Of a stretch of DNA of 64,000 bases, positions 56,659 through 64,000 are shown piece after piece. Position numbers and translations under genes: made by a program. The DNA comes from Microvirga splendida (GTDB taxonomy: Bacteria; Pseudomonadota; Alphaproteobacteria; Rhizobiales; Beijerinckiaceae), in the NCBI RefSeq assembly GCF_016427565.1, contig NZ_JAELXT010000020.1, positions 26,569 to 90,568 of the forward strand, given 5' to 3'. A model generated the notes under the pieces. It was given only the letters and a program-made list of their open reading frames with translations, ran no database searches and had not been told where the DNA came from. How positions within the stretch are numbered: the stretch's first letter is position 1; each line of letters begins with the position of its first letter.

Positions 56659-57351
56659 ATGCCCGAATCCTGGCTCACCTCCATCGACAGTTATTGCGAA
56701 CGCCTCGGGCCAGGCTTCTGGGCCGAGCCGCTGAACGCGCTCACCAACGGTGCCTTCCTTGCGGCGGCGCTCTATGCCCTTGTGCTCTGGCGGCGGGCGG
56801 GAGCCCGGGACTGGCCCGCCCTGTGGCTGATCGCGGTGACCTTCGTAGTCGGGATCGGCAGCTTCCTGTTTCATACCTTCGCCAACCGCTGGTCCCTCCT
56901 GGCGGATGTGCTGCCCATCGCGGTCTTCATCTACAGCTACTTCCTGATCGCCATGCGCCGCTACCTGCGGCTCGGCCTCGTCGTCTCCGTCCTGGTGACG
57001 ATGCTGTTTGCCGCGTTCAACATGTCCTTCGACCGCCTGTGGTTCACGGTCTTTCCCGGCGTGACGCTGAACGGCTCCGTGGGCTATATACCGGCAGCGT
57101 TTGCACTGCTGACGGTCGGGGGCTTGTGCCTGCTCGGGAATGAGAGGGGGCCGGGCAGGGCGCTGATGATGGCCGCGGGGGCGTTTGCCCTGTCCCTGGT
57201 CTTCCGCTCCATGGACAGCGCGGTCTGCTCGTCCCTGCCGGCCGGAACTCATTTCCTCTGGCATGTGCTCAATGCGGTCGTTCTCGCGGTCCTCATGAGG
57301 GCTGCCATCGTTCACTCGTCCCGCAAGAGGCCGGTCCATGTCCCAGGTTGA
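56659..57351 (+). CDS. Ceramidase-like membrane hydrolase
   Basis: The 230-residue protein has seven hydrophobic segments. The pattern CERLGPGFWAEPLNALTNGAF and VGIGSFLFHTFANRWSLLADVLPIAVF marks the alkaline ceramidase (CREST) family, with the Ser and His of SFLFHT and the later His of HFLWHVLNA as likely zinc-site residues. Such proteins hydrolyse amide bonds of membrane lipids. The ATG at 56659 gives the family start. The next gene overlaps it by 14 bp. Confidence 0.83.
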   Translation: MPESWLTSIDSYCERLGPGFWAEPLNALTNGAFLAAALYALVLWRRAGARDWPALWLIAVTFVVGIGSFLFHTFANRWSLLADVLPIAVFIYSYFLIAMRRYLRLGLVVSVLVTMLFAAFNMSFDRLWFTVFPGVTLNGSVGYIPAAFALLTVGGLCLLGNERGPGRALMMAAGAFALSLVFRSMDSAVCSSLPAGTHFLWHVLNAVVLAVLMRAAIVHSSRKRPVHVPG

Positions 57352-57886
57352 GATTCACGGCTATGCCATCGTGTCCGACAACGACTGCATTGCCGATGCG
57401 TCGGGACGTACGCCCGACATCCTGCGCAACGAGGGGGACTGGGCCTACTTTCAGGCGGAACTCAACAAATCCGCCGTGACCGTGCTCGGGCGACTCGGGC
57501 ACGAGGCCAACCCGAACCCGAGGGGCCGGCTGCGGATCGTCCTGTCCTCGTCCTCCTCCGGGCTGGAGCGGCGCTCCGACGGCTGGTGGTGGAATCCTGG
57601 CAGGCTGTCCTGGGACGAGGCGATCCGCACCGTGCTGCCGGAAGGGGGGCGGGTTGCCGTGCCCGGCGGACGACGGGTCTTCGATCTCTTCCTCGCGATC
57701 GGCTACGACGCGTTCCATCTGACGCGCGCGGAAGGCAGCCATGTGCCGGATGGCGTTCCCATCTTTTCAGCGTGCCGATCCGGCAGGAGTGCTGAGGACA
57801 TTCTGTCCGAGCGTGGGCTGGCGTCCGGAGAGCGCCGACTTCTGGATCCGGCTGGCAATGTCAGCCTGACGATCTGGCGGCCCTAA
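57338..57886 (+). CDS. DHFR-like domain protein
   Basis: The 182-residue soluble protein begins VEIHGYAIVSDNDCIADASG, with LGRLGHEANPNPRGRLRIVLSS and RVFDLFLAIGYDAFHLTRAEG later. This order of strands and the LGR..H..NPN turn resembles the dihydrofolate-reductase/RibD C-terminal fold. Key DHFR residues are not clearly kept, so catalytic activity is doubtful. It starts within the ceramidase-like gene and is probably co-translated. Confidence 0.6.
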   Translation: MSQVEIHGYAIVSDNDCIADASGRTPDILRNEGDWAYFQAELNKSAVTVLGRLGHEANPNPRGRLRIVLSSSSSGLERRSDGWWWNPGRLSWDEAIRTVLPEGGRVAVPGGRRVFDLFLAIGYDAFHLTRAEGSHVPDGVPIFSACRSGRSAEDILSERGLASGERRLLDPAGNVSLTIWRP

Positions 57887-57939
57887 ACGGCCGGTGCCGA
57901 GATTCGGCGCTGCCGCTGTTTTTCGCCCGCCGTGCCGGG

Positions 57940-58965
57940 TCAGCGCCACAAGGCATGCGCGCGCCGGATGACGCGAAGCGCATCCTTGGCGGCATAGTAA
58001 GCGTTGGCGCGCGCGGCGCTCGTTTGATGCGGATCCCTCGCGTGCCGGAGGTGATGGAGCAGGGCACCCGACAGCGCGTTCGACGCTCCCGCCATCCAAT
58101 AGGCGGCCCTGACCGATGCGTTGAATTGGAGGCCTTCTCCGAATGCTGCGAGATACGTCGTTGCCAGCGTGTCGTGATAGCGGCGGCCCTGCGGCTCCCA
58201 ATAGCCGAGCGACTGGAGCCATGAGCTCAGGTCCTCCAGGGGCGAGCCGAGCCTGGCGCGGCCCCAGTCGATCAGTACGGGCTCCTCTCCCCGTCCACGG
58301 CGGGCCGTGAGTGCATTGCCCGGATGGACGTCGCCATGAATGGGCCGGCATCCAAACGGCCGCTCGTTCAGCAGTTGCCGGCGGAGTTCGGGGAGGGCAA
58401 GAACGATATCGTCGACGGAGCGCAGGCTCCCGGCGAGGTCCGAGAGTTCCGGATCCCGGCGGCATTCGTCGAGCGCCTCTCGCGTGCTCTCCGCCATGGC
58501 GCCGAGTTCAGCCTCGTAATCCCACCCGGGATCGGCGATGTGCGCATCTTCCGCTTTCACATGGAACTGCGCCAGGCGGGTAACCAGATCCTCGGCCCTG
58601 CGAACATCGCGCCACGGCCACGCGGCGGTTCTCCTGATCGCTTCGATGACGAGGATGGCCTGGTCCGCGCCAGTGCGGTCGACGTGCAGAAGCGCTGGCG
58701 CCAATCCCGGGGCGTGAGCGGCCACGAGGCTCTCGTAGATTGCAGCCTCGCGAGCGGGCCTGCCTTGGAGATGCTTCACCACGACGCGAAGGCTCCTGCG
58801 GCATCCCCTGTTATCCCTGTAACGAAGATCGACGAGCTGCACGGCGGCGGCTTCCGCTCCGCCGTGCAGGAGCTTGCTTTCAATGGTGAGGTCCTGCAGC
58901 GTCTCGTTGGAAAACCGCTGCAGGAATTCCTCCAAAGGCTTCTGCAATTCGCTTCCTGTCATCAT
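57940..58965 (-). CDS. Aminoglycoside-phosphotransferase-like kinase
   Basis: The 341-residue protein has the APH fold: a Lys in VVVKHLQGRPAREAAIYESL, the catalytic loop HGDVHPGN in RPIHGDVHPGNALTA, and the metal Asp in VLIDWGRARLGSPLEDLSSWL. The family phosphorylates small molecules such as choline, sugars or aminoglycosides; the substrate is unknown. The ATG at 58963-58965 is used rather than a TTG at 59001. It is convergent with the DHFR-like gene. Confidence 0.85.
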   Translation of the reverse strand: MMTGSELQKPLEEFLQRFSNETLQDLTIESKLLHGGAEAAAVQLVDLRYRDNRGCRRSLRVVVKHLQGRPAREAAIYESLVAAHAPGLAPALLHVDRTGADQAILVIEAIRRTAAWPWRDVRRAEDLVTRLAQFHVKAEDAHIADPGWDYEAELGAMAESTREALDECRRDPELSDLAGSLRSVDDIVLALPELRRQLLNERPFGCRPIHGDVHPGNALTARRGRGEEPVLIDWGRARLGSPLEDLSSWLQSLGYWEPQGRRYHDTLATTYLAAFGEGLQFNASVRAAYWMAGASNALSGALLHHLRHARDPHQTSAARANAYYAAKDALRVIRRAHALWR

Positions 58966-59114
58966 GCGGATGATGATGGGTTGGGTGCTCAGCACACTCA
59001 ACCCTGCTCCGGAATATTCGAGAGCTGCTCAAGCCACCTGTGACGACGAGCGGTCGGTCACCTGCTTGGCGACTGCCGGAGTTCCGAAGCGAAACGAATG
59101 CTGCGGCCCGACGG

Positions 59115-60206
59115 TCAGGCTGCCTCGCCGAGAGCCGGGTAGTCGATATAGCCCTCGGTGCCGCCGCCATAGAAGGTGGCGCGGTTCGGCTCGTTAAGAG
59201 GCGCATTGAGGCGGAAGCGTTCGACGAGATCGGGGTTGGCGATGAAGAGCCGTCCGAAGGCCACGAGGTCCGCATGCCCGCTGGAGACCGCTTCAGTCGC
59301 CATGTCGCGGGTATAGCCGTTATTGGCGATGTAGGCGCCGCTGAAGGAGCGGCGCAGGCCGGCGTAGTCCACATCGACTGCGTTCCGGTCGCCCTGCGTG
59401 GCGCCTTCGATCATATGGATGTAGCCGAGCCCGAGCTTATCGAGCCGTTCGACCACATGGCTGAACAGAGCATGCGGATTCGAATCCGCCGCGTCGTTGA
59501 CCTTTGCCGGCGAGAGGCGGATGCCGACGCGGCCCTTGTCCCAGACCTTCAGCACGGCCTCCGCCGCCTCGATCGTGAGGCGGGCGCGGTTCTCGATGGA
59601 GCCGCCATAGGCATCTGTCCGGTGGTTCGAACCGTCCTTCATGAACTGGTCGAGCAGATAGCCGTTGGCGGCGTGAATCTCGACGCCGTCGAACCCGGCC
59701 TCCTTGGCGTTGCGGGCGGCATTCTCGTAGTCGCGGAGAATGCCCGGGATCTCGGAGAGCTCGAGTGCGCGGGGCTCGGAGACTTCGGCGAAACCTTGCT
59801 CAAGGAAGGTCTTGGTCTGGGCCTGGAGCGGCGACGGACCGACGGGCGCTGCGCCGCCCGGTTGAAGCGAGGTGTGGGAGACCCGGCCCACGTGCCAGAG
59901 CTGAATGAAGATCCGCCCGCCGGCCTTGTGGACCGCATCCGTTACCTTGCGCCAGTGTGCAACCTGCTCCGGTGTGTAGATGCCCGGCGTGCGCAGATAG
60001 CCCTGTCCCTGATGCGAGATCTGCGACCCCTCCGAGATCAGGAGGCCTGCGCCGGCGCGCTGGGAGTAATAGGTCGCGGTGATGTCACGCGCCACGTCGC
60101 CCTCCGCAGCCCGGTTGCGGGTGAGGGGAGCCATGACCAGACGGTTCGGCAGGGTCAGGCTGCCCAACGTGAAGGGCTGGAACAATGCATTGGCATCGGC
60201 GCTCAT
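59115..60206 (-). CDS. Old Yellow Enzyme-type alkene reductase
   Basis: The 363-residue FMN enzyme has PFTLGSLTLPNRLVMAPLTRNRA, FIQLWHVGRVSH, the HAAN motif (GVEIHAANGYLLDQF) with substrate-binding His/Asn, GGSIENRARL, and the phosphate-binding VAFGRLFIANPDL. OYE enzymes reduce activated alkenes and nitro compounds with NADPH. GAGG lies ahead of the ATG at 60204-60206. It is downstream of an aldo/keto reductase on the same strand. Confidence 0.92.
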   Translation of the reverse strand: MSADANALFQPFTLGSLTLPNRLVMAPLTRNRAAEGDVARDITATYYSQRAGAGLLISEGSQISHQGQGYLRTPGIYTPEQVAHWRKVTDAVHKAGGRIFIQLWHVGRVSHTSLQPGGAAPVGPSPLQAQTKTFLEQGFAEVSEPRALELSEIPGILRDYENAARNAKEAGFDGVEIHAANGYLLDQFMKDGSNHRTDAYGGSIENRARLTIEAAEAVLKVWDKGRVGIRLSPAKVNDAADSNPHALFSHVVERLDKLGLGYIHMIEGATQGDRNAVDVDYAGLRRSFSGAYIANNGYTRDMATEAVSSGHADLVAFGRLFIANPDLVERFRLNAPLNEPNRATFYGGGTEGYIDYPALGEAA

Positions 60207-60319
60207 TGAAAACCTCGTTCTATCCTGTGGAATTTCATGAAGCACAGGTCGTCACGAGATAAGAGCCCTTCCGCTTCGTGCAACGGAGGAGCTGCCATGC
60301 AAAAAACGGAGGTCTCTGG

Positions 60320-60346
60320 GGGAGCATCGATCAGCCCGATGCTCCC
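60320..60346 (-). terminator. Hairpin downstream of the aldo/keto reductase
   Basis: GGGAGCATCG (60320-60329) pairs with CGATGCTCCC (60337-60346). It lies 12 bp beyond the reductase stop on the minus strand; a T-rich tract follows only further on, so strength is uncertain. Confidence 0.5.
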
Positions 60347-60358
60347 TCTTTTCATTCG

Positions 60359-61306
60359 CTAGGCGCTGGCTTGGTCGAGTTCAGCAATGTCGGCTGCCTC
60401 GAGCCGCAGATTGGTGGCTCTCACGATGTCCTGCAACTGCTCCACGCTCGTAGCGCTAGCAATGGGAGCCGTAAGGCCGGGACGAGCCATGAGCCAGGCC
60501 AAGGCGACCTGAGCCGGCGTCGCAGCCTTGCGGGCCGCGACAGCGTCCAGGGCCGAAAGGATGCGCTTGCCCCTCTCGTTCAGATAGGCCGCCATGCGCC
60601 CGCCGCGCACGCTCTTTCCGAAATCCGCCTCCGAGCGGTACTTGCCGGTCAGGAAGCCGCTGGCGAGGCCGTAATACGGAATGACCCCGATCTCTTCCTC
60701 CCGGCAGAGAGGCTCCAGCTCGGCCTCATGCTCGGCGCGGTCGTAAAGATTGTACTTCGGCTGCACGCTTTCGTAGCGCGGCAGTCCGTGTTTCGCGCTG
60801 ATCGCGAGGGCTTCCCGCATCCGTGCCGCTGTGAAGTTCGAGGAGCCGATTGCCCGCACCTTCCCCTCGCGGATCAGGTCCGCATAGGCCTCGAGCGTCT
60901 CCTCCTGAGGCGTGTCGGGATCGTCGCGGTGGGATTGGTAGAGATCGATGCAGTCGGTCTGAAGCCGCTGAAGCGAGGCCTCGACGGCAGAGCGGATGTA
61001 GCTCTTCGACAGCCCCTTCTGGCCGGGTCCCATCTCGGAGCCGACCTTCGTGGCGATCACGAGCCCGCTGCGGTTGCCGCGCGCCTTCATCCATTGGCCG
61101 ATGATTCGTTCCGACTCTCCGCCTGAGTTGCCCGCTGCCCAGGTGGAATAGACATCCGCCGTGTCGATGAAGTTGAGCCCCGCATCCACATAGGCGTCGA
61201 GGATCCTGAACGAGGTTGCCTCGTCGGCAGTCCATCCGAAGACATTGCCACCAAGGCAAAGCGGCGAAACCATCAAGTCCGAGCGGCCGAGCCTGCGCTT
61301 TTCCAT
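60359..61306 (-). CDS. Aldo/keto reductase
   Basis: The 315-residue (beta/alpha)8 enzyme has the AKR catalytic tetrad in the expected places: Asp and Tyr in FIDTADVYSTW, Lys in LVIATKVG, and His in LYQSHRDDPDTP. The C-terminal nucleotide-binding segment APIASATSVEQL is also present. It reduces carbonyls with NADPH. AGGAG lies 6 bases before the ATG at 61304-61306; another ATG sits directly upstream. It precedes the OYE gene. Confidence 0.92.
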   Translation of the reverse strand: MEKRRLGRSDLMVSPLCLGGNVFGWTADEATSFRILDAYVDAGLNFIDTADVYSTWAAGNSGGESERIIGQWMKARGNRSGLVIATKVGSEMGPGQKGLSKSYIRSAVEASLQRLQTDCIDLYQSHRDDPDTPQEETLEAYADLIREGKVRAIGSSNFTAARMREALAISAKHGLPRYESVQPKYNLYDRAEHEAELEPLCREEEIGVIPYYGLASGFLTGKYRSEADFGKSVRGGRMAAYLNERGKRILSALDAVAARKAATPAQVALAWLMARPGLTAPIASATSVEQLQDIVRATNLRLEAADIAELDQASA

Positions 61307-61410
61307 CATCTTCTCCTTAATCCGCAGCCGATGTGGGGCGGATAAGGACACGGGCAAGACGGCAGATCAAGAAGCAGAACCCGACGCGTCGGGTGCTGCT
61401 GGATCCTTGG

Positions 61411-62796
61411 TTAAGCAGCGGCACTCAACGTGATGCCACGCGCCTCGGCGAAGGCCACGAGGTCGGACTCGCTGGCGACGTGGTGACGCTGATCGATGGT
61501 CCATCCGGTTTCGTCGCGCACGACGATGTAGCCGCGCGCCTGAAGGCGGGACACGATGGCCTGAATGCCACCGGATTCAGTCCGCGTCACGCCGCGTTCC
61601 GCGATGAAGCGCTCGATTGCGGCCTGCGCGGCCTGGGCCAGATCGACGGCGTCGGCGCGGTTCGCCGGCTTGGCTTTGGCTTTCGCCTGCGCCAGCGCGC
61701 GGGCAGGGTCCCGGCGAACGGATTTCCAGCCGCCGCGGCCGGACACTTGCGACGACGCCGGATCGAGCTCCGTCGGCCGGACGGCGGCGGGCTCGTCGCA
61801 CACCACGATCTTCGGCGCGGCTGACGGTTCCGGCTGCGGGACAGGCCGCGGAGCGGCAACGCGCGACACGCCCTGCACAGCGGACAGGGCGGCTCTCTTC
61901 TCGACAGGCTTCGGCTTTTCGACTGCTCTGACGACGGCCGGCTGAGCCTTTTCGCGCAGCCGTTCCTCGCGCAGCTTGAGTTCACGTGCAGCGCGCGCCG
62001 CCTCTTCAGCCTTCCGCTGAGCGTCGGCCTTTCTCGCCTCGGCCTCCCTGCTTCTTGCCTCTGCCGCGGCTCTCCTGGCCTCCGCGTCCGCCTCCTTCGC
62101 AGCCGCTAGACGACGGGCTTCCGCCTCGCCTGCGCGTTTGACTCGAATGACAAGCCGCTGGTCGATGCGTCCTTTCTCGGCAATGGCTGCGCGTGCCGCC
62201 TTGATCATGCCGGCCTCGGCCTCGGCAACGAGGCTCTTCAAGCGCTCCGTCAGTGTGGCTTCAAGAGCCTCGATCGCCTGCTCCAAGGCTGCCCGAGGGT
62301 CGAGCATCGCAGGTGCGTTGTCAGGAAGGGCCGTGACGATTGCGGCTGGACGTGAGGAAGGCTCGTGAGCCGGCTGACGCGCAGGTCTCGGAGGAGCCTT
62401 GGGCCTCTTCGGGAGCGTCCTGTCAGACGGGAACTTTGTCGCCTTCGGACGAGCGGTTTCCGCTGCCGTCATCTTGGCAAGCTTGGAGAGATCCCTCACG
62501 CCAATGAGACCGAGATCCTGCATCTTCCAGCGGATCTGGGTCACGGTCCTGCCGAGTTCCGCGGCGATTCGCTTGTCCGTCATCGGCGGGTCGGCACAGA
62601 CGAGCTCGCGCAGGCGTGCGACGCTGGTTTCATCCCAGGACTGGTGAGGCTGGACGAGGGTCCCGATCAGCCGGGCCCTGGCATAGGTTGCCGGCACCGG
62701 CCGTCCGAGCTTCGCAGCCGTCACTGGAACCGGCACTTTGGCCTCTCGGTCGCGGCGCAGGATGTCGAGTTCTTCTTCAGTCCAGACCCTGTTCAT
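61411..62796 (-). CDS. Myb/SANT-like protein with long coiled coil
   Basis: This 461-residue protein has two N-terminal helix-turn-helix-like units. The first begins VWTEEELDILRRDREAKVPVPVTAAKLGR. The second is SVARLRELVCADPPMTDKRIAAELGRTVTQIRWKM. Both resemble Myb/SANT or GcrA-type modules. A proline-rich linker follows, then an Ala/Glu/Arg coiled coil (about 165-290) and a C-terminal domain with VSRLQARGYIVVRDETGWTIDQR. DNA binding is suggested by the N-terminus only. I know no characterised relative. Confidence 0.65.
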   Translation of the reverse strand: MNRVWTEEELDILRRDREAKVPVPVTAAKLGRPVPATYARARLIGTLVQPHQSWDETSVARLRELVCADPPMTDKRIAAELGRTVTQIRWKMQDLGLIGVRDLSKLAKMTAAETARPKATKFPSDRTLPKRPKAPPRPARQPAHEPSSRPAAIVTALPDNAPAMLDPRAALEQAIEALEATLTERLKSLVAEAEAGMIKAARAAIAEKGRIDQRLVIRVKRAGEAEARRLAAAKEADAEARRAAAEARSREAEARKADAQRKAEEAARAARELKLREERLREKAQPAVVRAVEKPKPVEKRAALSAVQGVSRVAAPRPVPQPEPSAAPKIVVCDEPAAVRPTELDPASSQVSGRGGWKSVRRDPARALAQAKAKAKPANRADAVDLAQAAQAAIERFIAERGVTRTESGGIQAIVSRLQARGYIVVRDETGWTIDQRHHVASESDLVAFAEARGITLSAAA

Positions 62797-63324
62797 TGCA
62801 GGGCTTCTCCTTGTCTCAGCGAACTGGGATCCGGCGAGCCTGCATTGCGGACGAAGAGCGAATGCGGGATGGAAAAATCGCCGGATCGGACCGGCGACGG
62901 GGTGCGTCAGACCGGCATCGAAGTGGGAGGCGCGCCGTAAAGGGCGCCGGCTCTGACGGGGCTGACCGCCTGAACTTCCCGCTGGGGACTTGGTTCAGGT
63001 CGCAGCTCATGGCCATGCGTGCAGCACCTCCTCGCGAAGCGCTTGCTTCGCGAGACGATCCTATTCGGTCGAATGAGGTCGTTCTGCTGTGGCATGACAA
63101 AGATTCAAATCACGATCGGTACGCTGATGTAGTCGGCTTCGTTTTGAATCTCAATGCTCATGAAACGCCGCACGGGAAAGTATCGCATGCTGTCGACACA
63201 GATCTGCGAAACGCTGACGAGGCCTGCCTTTCAGCGTCGTCGTAATGATTGGTTAACCATGAAAGCGCATGCTGAGTCTTGTGAGTCCCAGAGGATTTCG
63301 CGCACGGCCTTAAGGGGGAGGCTC
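62797..63324. other. Intergenic region of about 530 bp
   Basis: It separates the minus-strand Myb/SANT-like gene from the plus-strand small hypothetical. No gene is convincing. It holds one strong hairpin at 63031-63054; open frames extend the downstream gene upstream but without a better ribosome site. Confidence 0.45.
63031..63054. repeat. Perfect 10-bp inverted repeat
   Basis: CTCGCGAAGC (63031-63040) pairs with GCTTCGCGAG (63045-63054) around a 4-base loop. It lies between divergent genes and lacks a T-run, so it could be an operator-type palindrome or an RNA hairpin in a leader. Confidence 0.55.
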
Positions 63325-63741
63325 ATGATCGATAGCGCTCTTGCAAAAACAATCCAAGACAGAACCGAAGCTGTCAAAAAGGTCGTCAATCTCCTTGCTC
63401 AAGCGGGCAGGGCGGATGATCTGCACGACCTGCGCGTTCTCCTCATCAACACCATGAGTCTGCTCAAGCGCGACCCGGGAACGGAAGCTGCCGTCGACGA
63501 TCTCTACGCGGCCGCTGCGGTGCTCGTGAAGGACGCCTCGTCGGGCACTCCTCCGTCGGCGAGGTCGCTCCGCATCCTTCTGTCCGCCTCCGACCGTTTC
63601 TGCATGCGTCTCGGAGCGGCGGCCGACCGGATCGAGCCCCAGCCGGAGATGCGCCTTAAAGGATTGGAGGCTGCATACGCGGTTCAACTGGAGCGGTTCT
63701 CGATGAGTGCCGACCTCGACCCGGTCGGCCAGGTGGCCTGA
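63325..63741 (+). CDS. Small hypothetical helical protein
   Basis: The 138-residue soluble protein is predicted to be all helix: ALAKTIQDRTEAVKKVVNLLAQAG, DDLHDLRVLLINTMSLLKRD and LEAAYAVQLERFSM. There is no signal peptide or known motif. GGGGGAGG precedes the ATG at 63325, which fixes the start; the frame is open upstream. A strong hairpin at 63774-63809 ends the gene. Confidence 0.65.
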   Translation: MIDSALAKTIQDRTEAVKKVVNLLAQAGRADDLHDLRVLLINTMSLLKRDPGTEAAVDDLYAAAAVLVKDASSGTPPSARSLRILLSASDRFCMRLGAAADRIEPQPEMRLKGLEAAYAVQLERFSMSADLDPVGQVA

Positions 63742-63773
63742 ACTCCATCATCGCGCTTGCGAACTGCAAATCG

Positions 63774-63809
63774 ACAAAGCCTCCCTTGCGAGACCAAGGG
63801 AGGCTTTGT
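63774..63809 (+). terminator. Strong hairpin after the small hypothetical gene
   Basis: A 15-bp perfect stem (ACAAAGCCTCCCTTG at 63774-63788 with 63795-63809) encloses a 6-base loop. The right arm ends GGCTTTGT, supplying a short U-tract. It is 33 bp past the stop and should work in both directions. Confidence 0.75.
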
Positions 63810-63873
63810 CGTTACGCGTGTATCGCGGCCTGCGCCATCTCTTGCGCCACCTGAGATCATGGGCCCTAAACAT

Positions 63874-63910
63874 CACAAAGCCCCCATGGTTTCCCGTGGG
63901 GGCTTTTGTG
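63874..63910 (-). terminator. Terminator of the initiator tRNA gene
   Basis: ACAAAGCCCCCA pairs with the opposing GTGGGGGCTTTTGT around the ATGGTTTCCC loop. On the minus strand it lies 16 bp beyond the tRNA 3' end and carries a T-rich right arm. Confidence 0.65.
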
Positions 63911-63925
63911 AGTGTTGTGTTGAGT

Positions 63926-64000
<75 letters not shown>

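Overview
The window reads as chromosomal DNA of a high-GC alphaproteobacterium of the Hyphomicrobiales (Rhizobiales), most likely Microvirga or a close relative. Grounds: an ExoR-type periplasmic Sel1 protein, an ATP12 chaperone, separately encoded propionyl-CoA carboxylase subunits, DUF1206, DUF599, DUF3253 and TIGR02587/TIGR02588 proteins, an alphaproteobacterial initiator tRNA, and many secreted EF-hand/PRC-barrel proteins. The genus is inference; no rRNA gene is present.

Layout. 1-4.2 kb: a minus-strand catabolic cluster with a hydantoinase/dihydropyrimidinase, two paralogous amidohydrolases and an Asp/Glu/hydantoin racemase between them (one amidohydrolase is cut by the window edge). 4.2-5.1 kb: a gene-poor, less GC-rich gap. 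5-15.4 kb: an envelope and stress-flavoured region with a PAP2 phosphatase, a PRC-barrel/EF-hand fusion, a run of three membrane proteins, a HAD phosphatase, small secreted proteins, DUF1206 and a second EF-hand protein. 15.5-19.4 kb: a GH10 glycosidase diverging from an RsbU-STAS-RsbW partner-switching operon. 19.4-24.7 kb: a BcsA-like glycosyltransferase with a small membrane protein, divergent from a TPR/outer-membrane barrel protein; this is the best candidate for an under-described polysaccharide synthesis and export system. 24.8-36.8 kb: ATP12, pccB, an accessory interval (decayed genes, OpgC acyltransferase, SGNH hydrolase, cysteine-synthase-like enzyme, quinone-detoxification-type MhqO/MhqD pair), then pccA. 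36.8-45.5 kb: small housekeeping enzymes, a YdcF protein, RraA-like aldolase, GST, isovaleryl-CoA dehydrogenase, GH25 lipoprotein and MgtE. 45.7 kb: tRNA-Leu(GAG). 46-50.4 kb: lipB, lipoproteins, methylcrotonyl-CoA carboxylase beta subunit and a PCMT-like methyltransferase. 50.5-52.4 kb: a large repeat-rich RTX protein. 53-64 kb: ilvD, exoR, exonuclease III, ceramidase-like and DHFR-like proteins, an APH-like kinase, Old Yellow Enzyme and aldo/keto reductases, a Myb/SANT-like coiled-coil protein, a small hypothetical, and initiator tRNA-Met cut by the right edge.

Together the genes suggest a soil or plant-associated heterotroph. Branched-chain and propionate catabolism is covered by ivd, mccB, pccB and pccA. 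Envelope polysaccharide is represented by the GT2/TPR pair, the OpgC/SGNH pair and exoR. Electrophile and reductive stress enzymes are MhqO/MhqD, OYE, AKR and GST. No insertion sequence, prophage or CRISPR array is visible. Mobile-type signals are limited to palindromic intergenic repeats and one decayed interval at 28.2-29.0 kb.
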